Assembly (NCBI GenBank): GCA_036345935.2
Contig: JADWOT020000004.1
Coordinates: 8,390,734-8,454,733, forward strand
Length of the DNA stretch: 64,000 bases
From: Taenia hydatigena
Lineage: Eukaryota; Platyhelminthes; Cestoda; Cyclophyllidea; Taeniidae
Reading direction: 5' to 3'
Shown here one piece after another: positions 1 through 12,045 of the stretch. Positions within the stretch are counted from its first letter, which is position 1; each line of letters starts with the position of its first letter. Both the position numbers and the translations under genes were made by a program. The notes beneath the pieces were generated by a model. That model did no database searches and was not told the origin of the DNA. It saw nothing but the letters and a program-made list of their open reading frames with translations.

Positions 1-2740
1 CAAACACTGGCTGCCTACGAATTAGTCGAAATCCAGCCAGATAACGATCTTACGAGGACAATCTTGACTAAACAACCAATCTCCCAAACGGCTATCAAAA
101 ACTGCTGACGCACCACCCACCACTATCTACATCGCGTCTATGTGGCAGCCCAATATCCTACCCCAGCTCGGCAATACCCCAACCACCGGCTCACAGGCAG
201 CCAAGTACAATCATACTGGCTCACTTTCAAACAACTTTGGGTTGGTCGTCAATAATTCTACCCCCACCACCTAGCCACTTAACGCCACACACCCACCAAC
301 ATGTAACCAACTAGCCATCTTGGCTGTAGAAGTGGCGACAAATTTCTCCTCCAAGACATACATTAAAGCAGCCAGCGCCACCTTAACAGGTCTCGCTGAT
401 TGGCGTCAAATTATGGAATGTGTAAACTTCAAGTAATCTCCTTCAACCATCGACCCCATGAAATACAAGCACTCTCCCGCGGGGCCGAAAGAAGGCCCTA
501 GTGCAAAATACTGATGATCTAGCACTATCTGCTGGTAGTATGAAGGCCATCGATTCATCTACAAACCACAACTGCTGCAGCCCCTAAAATGCAACTTTAA
601 ATTAGTAATCGACCTTTAAAGCCCTTGCGCCAACCATCACTTCACGTGCATATTCACCTATGCAAACGCTTAATAACACTTTAATTTCAACATCAAAACA
701 GCTTCAGTGTCATCTCCCAATCCACCCTATCGCACTTAACTGCCTTGTTGCAAATAACGAGCCAGACGTTTCTGACACCATTCAAGTGCACATATCCCAC
801 ACCACGTGCCACACTCTGGATAGCTTAGTTACCCTGCATCAACATCACGACTCAGATAAAAGACATTCACCATGGCCAATCACTCACAATGCCCGAAATT
901 CTGCACAAGTAATGCAGGCGCGAGGTGAAAAAGACTTGAGATCTCCGGTGTACCCCATCCGAGGGAAAGACACCATCCAGAGATGGGCGCAAAGACTCAA
1001 TGTGTCCAGTTTTCGAAGTTGTGAGACAGCATAGGATAGGCAGTGAAGCCGATTATTTCATGTCGCCCACTGACAAAACCTACCCGTCAATGTTAGCATA
1101 TATTACGGTGCCCTGATTGCTCGCTAAAAGATTACGTTCCAGATTACCCCAATTCCGACAGTCTTTCGACAGTCAAGCGATTCTGTTCTACGACAAGTCT
1201 CTCAGACCAGAGCAGAGTCCTTCAATACACTCGACCGAGAATCCATCTTACTTGATTTCAGGCCGAGGCGAGTCCGATATCGCGATATGCGATTGTCAAA
1301 TCGCTTATCGCTCAGCATTCCTTTTGTCAGGGTCGCAAGGTAAAGTGGAAGCGGTTCTGCATAGAGTAACCTCTCCGGTTCTCATTTACAAATTGACCAA
1401 CACTTTACATCGGCAGAATTCAAGTCAATGTGATTGCGTACCTTGGGAGGTCCAACACCCAAAACACCAAGGATCGTACGTCAATGCTTTGTCAATTTCT
1501 AGAAGCACGCTGCAAAGAAACACAGTTGATGAGCCAAAACCAGCCTAGTGGAACATGCAGTGGCTCCAAATGACCAGTAATTTATTCTAAAAAACGAGGT
1601 CATGAGCACAATCAGAAAGAACGATGGTGAATCTACCCAGACTCGCAAACCTGTCATACACTTCCACAATGTTCTCCTTAAGCCAAAATCATTAACAATA
1701 AAACTAAGTACCCGCAAACTTAACACCCATTTACTCGACAAACAACAAAACTATGCGAGGAGCAGGGTCACGAACAGCAAAGTCGGTTAGCCACCCGATT
1801 CGTCGGATGGACAGCAAACTGATTCGCACCTAATGCAACTGGTTAACTACGCAACACTCGTCCACCGAGCCGTAATAGCACTCAATTTAGCAATGTATTC
1901 AAACAAAGGTGGGCAATTATTCGCACTAATCAACAGCCTACTTGATGTAAATCCAGCTATCTGCAAAAATTGATGTAATTCGAGAGGCACCCAAGCAAGT
2001 GTAAATCTGCATTACCGAATTGTCAGGACGCTTGAATGGTCCCCGCATTACATCCACACCTCTGCCAAAAACAATTCCCCACCTTTTGAATCCGCGCTTC
2101 GTTTGACAAAAAGGCCTACTTATAACAACAAATATAACCACTAAATTAAAGCCATGTGCTTTTTTAAAAAGCGCCTGGAGGTATTCATTTTGCTATAATA
2201 TTATTTTTTGTACCCAATTCTTGTAATCTGCACGTGCTAATGTTAGCTAAGCATAAGTCAGAATCCAGAGGTCGTAAGCAATAGTTACAGCGAAACATTT
2301 GCTTTTCGCAGATAGGTTTATCTCATATGAAGAAGTTTTATTTATCAAATATATGCATGAAAGTGTGGCTTGCGCTTAATGGGTGCTGCCAGATTCGTAC
2401 TGACTTTAACTACACTTCCTAATTTGATTCAACAATGGTATGGGCTGTGTATGCTTAGTCTAAGCGATTATTTTGCAGCATGACGGTGACTAAATTATGA
2501 CGACCACTGGGGATCAATTTTTGCTGGATGCGCGCCTTATTCTTGGGAAAGAAGATGGCAGTCGAATTGATGGGCCAACCACTAGAGGGTAGTTATATTC
2601 CAGACAATCAGAGGTAACTTTGAAGTTCTATAACAGTTATTGTAGGAGAACACAAATTATGACGAGGGAAACATAAGTTTGCTCTTTTAAGCTGTAGCTG
2701 CGTGTGTGTTGGGAAAGACTAGCAGATAATTTAGCGAGTG
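1..2740. other. no confident gene; degenerate intergenic DNA
   Basis: Frames in this stretch are short, on both strands, and biased in composition, and I recognise no domain. The only internal structure I can support is a diverged dispersed repeat near 1840-2010 that recurs near 23265-23420. No RNA gene or promoter is evident. Confidence 0.5.
1840..2010 (+). repeat. diverged dispersed repeat, copy 1
   Basis: The stretch with 'cgagccgtaatagcactc' and 'agcaatgtattcaaac' has a clear diverged counterpart at 23280-23345 (cgagccgtgataat, agcaatgcattcgaac) in the same order and spacing. A third weak match lies in reverse orientation near 59400-59470. No coding frame is preserved among copies. It looks like an old non-autonomous element. 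Confidence 0.4.
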
Positions 2741-2934
2741 TGTAGCGTCCCGAGGCTCCCTCGAAGGCGAAAGAAGGCAGAATACTAGGGCGAAATATAT
2801 ATCTATATATAATCAACGGACAGAGGAAAATAGGCTGCTGGCATGGCCCGGAGGCCAGCCCACGTAGCTAGGGCAGTACAGCCACCCCTGTGTCCTTGAC
2901 CGAAACCAGCAGTTCCAACAAACAAAGTACTACA
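2741..2934. mobile_element. solo-LTR-like element, TGTAG...CTACA ends
   Basis: A 194 bp segment begins TGTAGCGTCCC and ends GTACTACA, so it has TG/CA termini inside a 5-base inverted repeat, as LTRs do. It has an internal TATA-rich block (aatatatatctatatataa). Related but incomplete copies occur at about 14110-14255, including the TATA block, and at 47880-47951, only the CTACA-side end. No clear target-site duplication is visible. Its ends differ from the LTR of the gypsy element at 7.85 kb. It could be a solo LTR or a miniature LTR element. Confidence 0.45.
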
Positions 2935-3079
2935 AATGTGCCTTGAGATTCCCCACGACTTATTTCGGTGGTTGCATGCAAAGGACCGCTCAGCAGAGAG
3001 CACTTGGGAGAACTTCCCACTTCGTGGAATCATTAACCTCTTCATGGGGTTAAGAAGCAAAGAATAGGAATATTCGTCG

Positions 3080-3400
3080 CTGAGTTTGAGTTTTAGAAGA
3101 TACAAAGTAGTCCAGACTCCAAAGTGCCACAACGCTCCGTAAACTTCGTGGGACATAGAGTTTGGTCAGATTAGATAGCAGTCCCCTAAGACGGCACAAA
3201 ACAAGTGAGAATTGGACCAACGCCAACTAATCAAACAGAACTCCGCAGTTTACCTAGCTTGGCAAATTGCTACAAGCGTTTCGCTAAAGACTTGGCTAAG
3301 ATTATATGTCGCTGCGAAAAGTGACTAAGAAGCTGGTAAAAAGGTGTTTTACGTAGGCGAATGAGCATGGTGGAGCAAAGAACCGAGGCAGGTGATGTGT
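3080..3400 (+). pseudogene. gypsy reverse transcriptase relic
   Basis: Plus-strand translation shows the segment after the RT palm and the connection towards RNase H, in the order of the better copy at 9.8-10.3 kb: a TPKCH motif, NFVGHRVWSD, PTPTNQTELRS, then YKRFAKDLAKI and ANEHGGAK. At least three in-frame stops and several frame changes interrupt it, so it is dead. It lies just after the solo-LTR-like element, but the intervening gag and protease are missing, so a link between them is unproven. Confidence 0.65.
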
Positions 3401-3599
3401 GCCCTCTCAGAGAACCAATCAAGAACCCGCCTCAGTGGCACCAACTCTTCAAAGTGGGAAAGCGACACACAGTCATCGCGCAACTCGGTGGCATTTGAAG
3501 GGGCACAACAATCATCGAGCACACCCAGATGGTCTCTCACAGAATAAAGGTCAACTCAACAATCTGACCGTGATAAGCCCATGAGAGACATAGAAGCAC

Positions 3600-5740
3600 A
3601 AAAGAGTTCTCGTCATAAAAATGGTATTTAAAAACAGACATCAAAGAAGCGCCGAAGTGGCGATTTCAAACCAATAACGATTCCATTACGTACCGATCGA
3701 AAAGAAGCGCAGTGTTGAAGACGCGGAAAAGTAGACTAGAGCGCTACCACCAAGGCGCGAACATCTGCAGAATGCCTCGACAAATTCGCACAGCAAAAAC
3801 AGGAGGCAACCAAGTCGCCACTTCTCCTTTTTACTAATAAAACTCGAAACCGATTAAAAGAGAGCCACGTGGCTGCCATGATGACCCTGCCACCGCGCTA
3901 CTGAAAAGCGCTGTCCAGGTAGAGACTGCATCCATTCCATCACCAACTTACACGGGAACTCCCAAGAGCAAGACAGGAGGCAACAGGCCGAGCAGTTCTC
4001 CGTTTCAAAGTTAAAAACCTATAAAAAAATTTAAAAAGAGAGCCACGTTGGTGACGCGACAACACAAAGTGCCGCGCGATGACCAAGAAGTGCCCAGCTG
4101 TGAAATGTGTCCGTTTCATCACTATCTGAGTAGAGAGCTCGTCAAAAGAAAATCCAGACGCAGCGTTCGAAAATAAAAATTCAAAACGGATTTAGAGAAG
4201 CGCCACATTGCAGCCGCAATGTTAACAAGAGATGGCCACACAAAAAGTGCATCCAGGGCGCCACAAACAGACCCGAGAGTTCGACAGAACAAATACAAAA
4301 ATCAAAGCGGTTCTCGTGCTTAACGCAAAAATTAAAAAGCGATTTTTAAAAAGCGCCCAGCAGAAGCCAGGAAAACGCCGCCAACCGCGCGTTAAAAAAG
4401 GACTTTTTAAACAAAGAAGCAAACGAAAGGTCAATATCTGTATCAAAAGGATTGTAACCGAAAAAAAGAAGGCGAATAAAGATAAGAGCATTTGTAAAAA
4501 AAGAGACATTGCGTTGCAGCGATGACAGTCTACCGCCCAAAAAAACCAAAAGATGCCCGCAAAAACAATACTTCCAATTCCTACAATCAGTACCCACAGC
4601 ACCTCAGCACCATCGCCAAAGGCGACTCCATGCCCAATCCTCCGTTTCAACAATATAAAACGTCATAACAAATATAATGTTGAGATTCGTTAGTGCCGCG
4701 ATGGCGGATTGGGCCTATCAGATCTGCCTAAATAATAAAAATTGTTTCGCGGGTTGTAAAGAAGAGACGCGTCGGTGCCTTGATAATATTGACTACTGCC
4801 CTTTTACCAAGATGTGCTCACGTGCACAACACTTCATTTTGTCACATTCCCTACCGACGGCTTCTTGCAACAGACCAAGAAGCTGACAAGTTTAGCAGCT
4901 CTGTCTTAACAATAGAAAACATGAAACGGATTACAAAGGAAGGACGCGTCGATGCTGCGATAACACAGACTACCGGCATACTACCAAGAGATGCTCACAT
5001 GCACAATACTTCCATTTCGGCGCAATTTGACCCCACAGCTCCTCATGACAAAAACAATATGCGACTGGTTCCTTAGATCTGCTTAACAATAAAAAGCGTG
5101 AATCGGATCGCAAAGGAGAGACGCGTCGGTGCCGCGATGATACAGACTACCGCCCTATTACCAAGAGGTCCTCACGCACAGAACACCTCCATTTCCTCAC
5201 AATCTTTACTCACGGCTCCTTACAACTGACGTAGGAGCCGACAAGCTCACCATTTCTGTCTCAACAATAAAAAAACTTGATACGGATCGTAAAGGAAACA
5301 CGCGTCGGTACCGCAATTACAGAGACCTCCGTCCCATCGCCAAGAGGTGCTCACGTACAGAAAGCCTCCATTTGGTCTATTTCTACCGACGGCTCCTTAC
5401 GGCAGACGTAGGAGCCAAGTGCCTCAGCTCCTCTTCGCCGTTTTAACGATCACATAAAACGTGATGCTGAATCTAAAGGCAAGACTCGTTAGCGCCGCGA
5501 TAACGCAGACTACTGCCTTACTACCAACAGGTGCTTGCATACAGAATACTTCCATTTCGTCACAATATGTACAGATACCTCCTCATAACAAAGGTGGGAG
5601 GCGACTGCTTTAAAAGTTTTGCGTTTCAACAGTAAAAACGTTCAAAACCGGTTTTAGTAAGACAAGTTTTACCTTTACATTGAGATACCACGATGACTAG
5701 CATGTATCCGGACTACCATTACACATGAATGTAATGCTTT
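3600..5740. repeat. tandem satellite-like array, unit about 175-180 bp
   Basis: A recurring anchor (an AT-rich 'caataaaaa' block, then an 'acgcgtcggtgccgcgat'-like block, then 'cagactaccgccctaccaagaggtgctcac') appears with starts near 4733, 4911, 5088, 5264, 5448 and 5627. The spacing is 176-184 bp. More degenerate units reach upstream at about 3620, 3835, 4010, 4172, 4325, 4490 and 4655, with one short 78 bp interval. Units differ by many substitutions, so the array is old. Apparent reading frames inside it are by-products. Unit length is close to nucleosome spacing, as in many satellites. Confidence 0.75.
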
Positions 5741-7850
5741 CTCACACGTAGTTGATTTGTTTTGTGGCCATCTTTTCTGTGGACTACTAACTTAGGCTCA
5801 ACTACACGGACAATCAGTTCTTATAAAGGTGTGTCAACTCAACCTACTAACTTATTTGCGACGTTTTGCTTTACTTTATTAATAATTAATAATTGGGAAA
5901 CACCGAAGGGAAATGGCAACGCTACCACATTCCAACAGAGATCCATGGAAGGAAATACAAAAATCACAACAGAGACAACGGTGATGACGTTCCACAGACA
6001 AACAATAGACCACCACGACCCTACGTGTTCATCGGCTACCTCGTGTCCAATGCAAGCAACATCCGTCTAAAATGGCCATTCAACGACCACTTTATATAGT
6101 GCGTTACAGAAAACGGATGAACCCTCAAAACATGACTTTACAAACCCTCTTTTCAACGGCCTCACCACAGCTTAGATACTCCATTGTTTTTTCATCAAAA
6201 GCTCGTTTGCATAAAATAAATGCATTTATTCACCAAGAACACCCCTACGTGTGTTTCACGGCTCCAACCTCACCCAATATACTTATGGCACTTCACTTCA
6301 GCCAATTATAACAAACAAATAAGGAAAACGCGTTAAACAGACGACATTAGGCCACTCTGCATTAATCAGCGCATCAAATGCATGCAACGTTGGTAAGAAG
6401 ATAGTGAACACTTACTATACCTCCTACAAGGCAACAGAGTCACCAAGACCTCAGCTGCACTCGCGCCCGAGAAAAGAGGCGAGGAAACAATCCATCTCGT
6501 CACACCTGCAGTCCCACCAAGGACGCAACACCGCGAGCCTTCGCCTTCACTGCATTTCTCCGCCTCATCCAAGGAGTGCTAAATTAATCACACCTTATCA
6601 AATTGGGCAGCAAGCTTTATGATGAAAGAGTGCTAAGTCTTTTGGCGCACCAACGACTGTACAGCGAAGGAGGGGCATTGATCATATCCTTTACAACTGA
6701 AAAATGGCATGTAGTAGTATTTTTTGGGAGCGGATAAATTATATCCATATGCAAAAATCATCCCAACCTACCATGTCGCTGGAGGCATGTAAGTTACCCA
6801 AAAGATATCAGATCTCTGCATAAAAACCCCTCAATGATATCACGGATTTTAACTAAAGCATTAGTTAATTAATCTAGCATTCTCGAGTTCAAGTTACTTC
6901 GCATTTCCTCCCATCTACGCCTAAGCCTTGCGGTGTCAATTCAGCAATGCGCTTGAGACGAAAATTCGGGGCAAAGGTGTACACCATACAAACGCTGCAC
7001 TCTCCACCTACGTTCTCCTCGAATCTACTTTGTAATTGCCTCTATAATCGCTAATAAACCAAGAAAGGTATCCCTGACTAGTCTGAAATAGTTCAACTGC
7101 TCTCAAGTGGCAGACCCACCGACTCCATATGCATTTCATTGCCCACAAATGTAGCAATTGTATCCAGTAATAGGAAAATCGGACTTCTCACCTTTCAGCA
7201 TGACTGAAAAACAACTTAAAACAGGCAGGATCAGAAGAGACCACCCTAGTGTCAAATGCACTTAAGCATCTAATTAAACGGGTTAATGAAACCTGAGTAT
7301 TCCACCACGAGCATTGCACGAACCACGAATTCAGCAAGCCTCAAAAGTCGCTAGTTATGCTGTCACGCCAGTAATAAAGGGTCTCTTATGCATGCGCATA
7401 AAATACGTCAAAATTTACAAACAAGGATACCTACACACCTGGACTCGTTAGCGCGAACCGCACACCACGCACGGCCACCAACACATCAAAGCCTGCCCCC
7501 TCATATATGCCGCCAGATACGTAAAGGGCGCATTAAGTGCAATGAAACAAATGGTTACCGCAGGAATTCCTATTGACCTTAAGAATCACAGCAAAAACAA
7601 GGCTTTTTTATTTTAAAAATAAAAAAGACAAATCCGATTTTCCAAGGCATTTGTAGGTTACATAAAGCACAGGTTTTCATTGCTAACTAGTTATATATGT
7701 GCAAAGGTTGACTTCTTGAGGGTTTTACAACTTACATTGGTTGGTGCTATAATAATGTAATGCTTGCGTTTCTCTAGACAAACATTGTAAATGAGGGCAG
7801 AAACACAATTTGAATCTCTCAATCTCGACACAGCCAATTCTACAACACAC
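5741..7850. other. no gene seen
   Basis: The stretch is AT-rich with short frames only, and I find no splice-bounded coding segment, RNA gene or repeat that I can defend. It separates the satellite array from the gypsy 3' LTR. Confidence 0.45.
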
Positions 7851-8076
7851 TGTAGAGGGTTCCTCCCCTCCCTCCTGGTTACCCTTGATAGTAGAAGTCT
7901 GCGTACGTTTAGACATCTTTAATGTATATGGGGTGATAAATACAGCTAGGCGAGATATGGGGTTTAGGCCGAGGATGTATCACGCTCCAGCGAGTCTCCG
8001 CGCTGCTCCGTCACGTCGTTCAAATTGACTTCCCGCCTCTGGCCTACAAAGCGCATATAAAGAGTTAAGTATTACA
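7851..8076 (-). repeat. 3' LTR of the gypsy element
   Basis: Read on the minus strand, the segment starts TGTAATACTTAAC and ends GAACCCTCTACA, with TG/CA termini, directly after a polypurine tract. It contains a TATA-like TTTATATG near 8056. An ATG at 7916 opens a frame of 22 codons (MSKRTQTST...GGEEPST) running exactly to the LTR end. The last ~30 bp recur at the gag end of the element at 11989, where they are followed by a primer-site-like sequence, which fixes this boundary. A target-site duplication cannot be tested because the outer 5' LTR end is missing. Confidence 0.8.
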
Positions 8077-8093
8077 TAGCCCCCTCGTCTTTT
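8077..8093 (-). other. polypurine tract
   Basis: The minus strand reads AAAAGACGAGGGGGCTA immediately upstream of the LTR start and just after the integrase stop. This is the expected position and composition of the plus-strand primer of an LTR retrotransposon. Confidence 0.75.
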
Positions 8094-8116
8094 GAGCGCC
8101 GTCCCTGGCGCTACCC

Positions 8117-9535
8117 CTATTGATTCGCTTTGGTTAAACCATCGGGTGGTTTGCCTTCTTCTACGATTAAATAGGCTTCGTCCTCGTAGCCGACCGGCGG
8201 AGCACCTCTGTAAGGGCGGATCTTATTGTGACCGACGGTTGTGGGATCGGTACGGAGTTCCGCATTCCGGACGAGGTAGTTCGTAGGGGACAGGACTTTT
8301 ACTACGCGAAAGGAATCTTTACTCCAAGGGTGGTAAAATTTGCGATGTGTCCCAGGTGGAGGAATCGGCCGGTATATTTGGACGAGATCTCCTTCGTGGT
8401 AGGCAGTGAGTCGACTGTACTTGTCGTAGTATTTCATTTGTCAGGTATGAGACATTTGAAGGTGTCGACGGGCGAGATTAAACGTCTTTCTTATCCCTTC
8501 TTTGAGACGTAGTACGTACTTCGGGGCGTTGTCGGTAGCCACTTCTTTGCGCGGAAGGAAGACGTCAGAGGGAACTCTCATTTCGCGGCCGGTGAGCATC
8601 TTGAATGGAGAGACACCGGTCGACGTGTTGACTGTAGCCCTATAGGCAAGAAGAGCACGTCCAAGGTTTAAATCCCAATCTTCCGATCGTGCCTCCTTCG
8701 TGAAAGCCTTTAGTAACCCTATCAGGGTTCGGTTAGTTCTTTCCACTTGCCCATTGCCCTGAGGATGGCCAGGTGTCGTGCGCGTCTTTGCGATTCCGAG
8801 GGACTTGCATAGTTCAGTAAAGAGTCGGCTTTCAAAATTAGCGCCTTGGTCGCTATGGACTGATTCAGGCACTCCGTGCCGACAGATCCAACGATTGAAA
8901 AAGGTCGACGCGACTGTCTCGGCGTCGTGGGACTTCATGGGCTCCGCTTCGGCCACTTTCGTGAAGTAGTCCACCATAACTAAGCTATATCGGTTTCCCC
9001 TCTTGGTAAGGGGTAGGGGCCCCATGATGTCGATACCCACTCGTTCGCCCGGAAATCCCGTAAGCATATTCTGCAGAGGTGCCACTGCTGTGGAATGAGG
9101 GTTCTTGAACCTGCTGCAAGTAATGCAGGTTCGGCAGAAGCCGTGCACGTCTGGGGAGAGGGAGGGCCACCAGTATCGTTTCATCGAAGCCTCCACCATC
9201 TTTTTCTCACCGACGTGGCCCAATTGTTGGTGCAGTTCTTGGAGGGCTGTTTGTATCAGGGAACCTGGAACAACCAAGCGCTTGGGAGACGTGGCATCTT
9301 CTCGGTACCACAAGACCTCATCTTCCAGGGAGAGTTTGGACCATTGCTGCCATATCTGCCTGGCTGCCTTGCTGGATGATTTCATCTCTTCCGCAGTGGG
9401 CTTGGACGAGGATGCCAGAAACCTGTCGTATACCAAGGACGTGTCGGGGTCTGCACTCTGTGTGTTGCTCCAATGATGTTTCGTCAGCTCGCTTAAAAAT
9501 AGGGTTCCCACTACACCGCCATGCCTTTCCACTGA
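8117..9535 (-). pseudogene. gypsy integrase
   Basis: The main frame (8441-9790) carries RNase H in its first ~85 residues and then integrase. The zinc-binding part has H187 and H192, then C219 and C222. The catalytic core has D254 in GIDIMGPLP, D314 in SVHSDQGANFES and E350 in GNGQVERTNRTL, giving D-x59-D-x35-E, a canonical spacing. A single in-frame TGA at 8441-8443 separates the core from the C-terminal part (8117-8437), which holds a GPY/F-like stretch (WSKDSFRVVKVLSPTNYLVRN) and ends at TANQ-like residues 24 bp before the polypurine tract. All catalytic residues are present; the break is one codon. It would insert cDNA into chromosomes if intact. Confidence 0.93.
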
Positions 9536-9900
9536 GAGAGGTCTGCGGGATAAGGCATCTGCGTTGCTATGCGAGTTTCCTTTTCTGTGCTGCACAGTGA
9601 AGTCATATTGTTGCAGTTCCTCGTACCAGCGTGCAACCGAACGATCGATCTCCTTCATTGTTTCCAACCGGGTCAGCGCCTGATGGTCTGTTCTCACTAT
9701 GAGCTGTCTCGCTATAAGATAGTGCTTGAAGTGTCGCACCATTGTATAGATGGCGGAAAGTTCACGTTCTGTTGCACTCTTCTGTCGCATTTTTTTTGTT
9801 CAATCTGGCACTAGCGTAGGCGATGACGTGTTCCCTACCTTCTTTGTCTCTTTGCAAAAGTACACCGCCCACGGCCATGTCGCTGGCGTCCGTGTCTAGT
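9535..9900 (-). pseudogene. gypsy RNase H domain
   Basis: RNase H degrades RNA in the RNA/DNA hybrid during reverse transcription. The segment LDTDASDMAVGGVLLQ supplies the first acidic residues, RELSAIYTMVRHFKHYL and VRTDHQALTRL follow, and NSHSNADALSRR ends the domain. A frameshift falls in a run of eight A (minus strand) near 9785-9795: the upstream frame reads ...ARLNKK and terminates at 9762, and the downstream frame resumes at RQKSATERELS. Homopolymer slippage during replication, or a sequencing error, would both explain it. Confidence 0.88.
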
Positions 9901-10797
9901 ACGAAGGAGGGAGGTGCGGCGGTCTCGAAGTTTGGTAAAGCCAAAATCGGAGCGGAGCAGAGTATACGCTTTAGTTCTTTAAAGGCTTCATCATGTTCAT
10001 TCTCCCACTTGAAATTTCTTTTTGCCTGCTTCTCGGTTAGCTTGTGTAGGGGGCTAGCAATCTTGGCAAAGCCTTTAACGAAGCGCCTATAGTGGTTTGT
10101 CAAACCGAGGAAACTGCGAAGTTCCGCCTGATTAGTTGGTGTTGGCCAGGTTCTCACTTGTGCGATCTTCAGTGACTGCCATCCCGTCTGACGAAACTGT
10201 GTGCCCCAGAAAGTTGACTTAACGGTGGAGAAAATGACACTTCTTTGGATTCAAGGTCGAACCTGCATCTTGCAGACGGTCTAGGACTAGTTTGAGATTG
10301 GCGTTATGCTCGCGGATGTCTCCACCGAAAACAAGGATGTCATCAAGGTAGATTATGCAATGTTTCGGGAAGAGCCCAATCAGTGCTGTCTGCATCAGGC
10401 GCTGGAAAGTGGCTGCAGCGTTGCAAAGTCCGAACGGCATGGGCTGGAATTCATAAAGTCCGTTGGGTACTATGAAAGCCGTCTTCTCTCTATCTTTTTC
10501 TGCCACTTCTACTTGCCAGTATCCCGATTATAAGTCTAGTGTGGAGAACCACTTCGGTCCACGCAAAGCTTCCAAGGAGTCGTTGATGTGAGGCAAGGGA
10601 AAGGCGTCCTTCTTAGTTACGGCGTTTAACTTCGTGTAATCGATGCATAGCCGTAGACTACCGTCACTTTTCTTCACTAGTGCGATTGGAGAAGCCCATG
10701 GTGACTTGGATGGTTTGATAACTTCGTCCTTGATCATCTCTTCCACCAGACGGTTCACTTCGTACTGGAGGAGCGGAGGTATACGTCTGGGTGGTTG
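9900..10797 (-). pseudogene. gypsy reverse transcriptase
   Basis: RT copies the element RNA into DNA. Visible motifs in order: WASPIALVKKSDGSLR, LCIDYTKLNAVT, FPLPHI, WFSTLDL, FQPMPFGLCNAAATFQRLM, then the catalytic CIIYLDDILVFG, NPKKCHFL, and SFLGLTNHYRRFVKGFAKI of the connection. Stops TAA at 10528-10530 (after STLDL) and TAA at 10219-10221 (after KCHFLHR) are in frame. A one-base frameshift lies near 10165, between TVSSDG and the TWPTPTNQAELR segment. The YLDD aspartates are intact. Confidence 0.93.
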
Positions 10798-11516
10798 TCA
10801 AATGGGCCTGGCCTCGCCAGTGTCAATAATGTGTTTGACCATACTTGTTCGGCCGAGTTTTGCTCCTTGCCATGAGAACATGCTTGGATACTTGCTAAGC
10901 AAGAAGCGTAGCTCCTTTCTCTCGCCATCGGTGATGTGCGTTAGCTGGGAGCAAAGCTCATCCAAGTTGTTGATCGGGATGCCCGCAGCTTCGAAGAGGG
11001 CGCTACAGATTGCGTCTGCGTCCTTTTTGGGCAGAGATCTGACTGGGGTTGTTTTCTTATACCGCGGGGTCACGAATGTCCCTTCTGCGAAATTCAGGAC
11101 CGCCTTGGTGTTACGAAGGAAGTCCACACCGAGTATAGCGTCCCAAATCAACTCGGGGCACATAATAAATGGGACTTGCCACGTTTCTGTCCCCAGTGAT
11201 ACATTTAGTAACGTCTCTCCTTTTACTTTCATCTTTCTTCCCTCTGCTGAGAGAAGTTTTGCGAAGGAGGGACCCGTGCAAAATTTATTGTGGAGATCTG
11301 GGGACGCTTGAGGGTTCACCAATGATTTGGCTGCGCCTGAGTCAAGGAGGAAACTGCAGAGGCGTCCCCCTAGCTTGCCGGAGACTCGCATAAATGGAAG
11401 AGGACCATGGGAGGATAAGCGATACGGAGCAGAGGGGTCCACAGCGGACATGTGGAACTCGGTCGTCGGTGGGACGTGTGGAGCGACGAAGTCAGGAGGA
11501 GTTCCTGACGTTTCCT
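10798..11516 (-). pseudogene. gypsy aspartic protease and linker
   Basis: Retroviral-type aspartic protease processes the polyprotein. The active-site motif FLLDSGAAKSLVN and the flap-distal WDAILGVDFLRN are both present in order. The frame opens near 11516 and overlaps the gag frame (to 11370) in a different phase, which would fit either a programmed gag-pro frameshift or a mutation. It runs in the RT phase and is cut from RT by an in-frame TGA at 10798-10800, a likely CpG-type change of an arginine codon. Confidence 0.85.
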
Positions 11517-11970
11517 AGTGGCTGCATCGACCAGCTGGCTGAGATCGCTGGTCTTCAGGGCCTGGAGTTTTGCAGCGATAGACGGGGGACGGACGCCGGC
11601 TTTGATTTGGACAGCCACCCATCTTTTCACCTTGTTAGGTGAGCAGCCTCTGAAAGCCCGTTCAGCGAGGATTTGCAGTACTCCCGCGTAGCCCTCGTCG
11701 TTTTCGCCCAATTTTTGGTCGCGGAGAAAGAACTCTCGAGTGAGCGACTCCTCTCGTTGGTCAATAAGGAGCTGGGCCAGAATCTCGCAGCACTGGTCGA
11801 GATCGGAGTCGGGTGAGGCTTCGACATCAACCGCTGCGGAGAACAGCTCTTAGGGGAGAGCGTGCAGGATCAGTGGAATCCTCTGCCGCTGGGGGTACAA
11901 TTGGATGTTAAACCCAACGGTTTTCATCCAATCTCCGAAATTCATTCCTTCCTTGAAATGGGGAAGGTCC

Positions 11971-11987
11971 GCCAACGCTGCCACCAG
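11971..11987 (-). other. primer-binding site, tRNA-Leu-like
   Basis: The minus strand reads TGGTGGCAGCGTTGGCG one base after the LTR-trace end CTCTACA. The 3' end of one class of animal tRNA-Leu (..CCACCGCTGCCA plus CCA) is complementary to the first 15 bases with one mismatch, from general knowledge of tRNA-Leu acceptor ends. This placement is what the start of reverse transcription requires. Confidence 0.65.
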
Positions 11988-11988
11988 T

Positions 11989-12045
11989 GTAGAGGGTTCC
12001 TCCTCTCTTTTCTGGTCATCGTCGACAGCTGTGGAGTCGCAATCA
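11989..12045 (-). repeat. 5' LTR trace
   Basis: Twenty-nine bases next to the primer site match the end of the 3' LTR with four G/A differences, and a further ~20 bp match weakly. Beyond about 12045 I cannot align the rest of the 226 bp LTR, so the 5' LTR is either truncated, recombined or from another subfamily. Confidence 0.55.

Noticed and set aside
1117..1548. 143-codon plus frame in the left flank
   Set aside because: No motif, no splice signals, no internal copy; compatible with chance.
4222..4653. 143-codon minus frame and 97-codon Lys-rich plus frame
   Set aside because: They lie inside the degenerate ~175 bp tandem array and follow its composition.
3600..5740. CRISPR-like array
   Set aside because: Units are 175-184 bp without identical short repeats and unique spacers; the DNA is eukaryotic.
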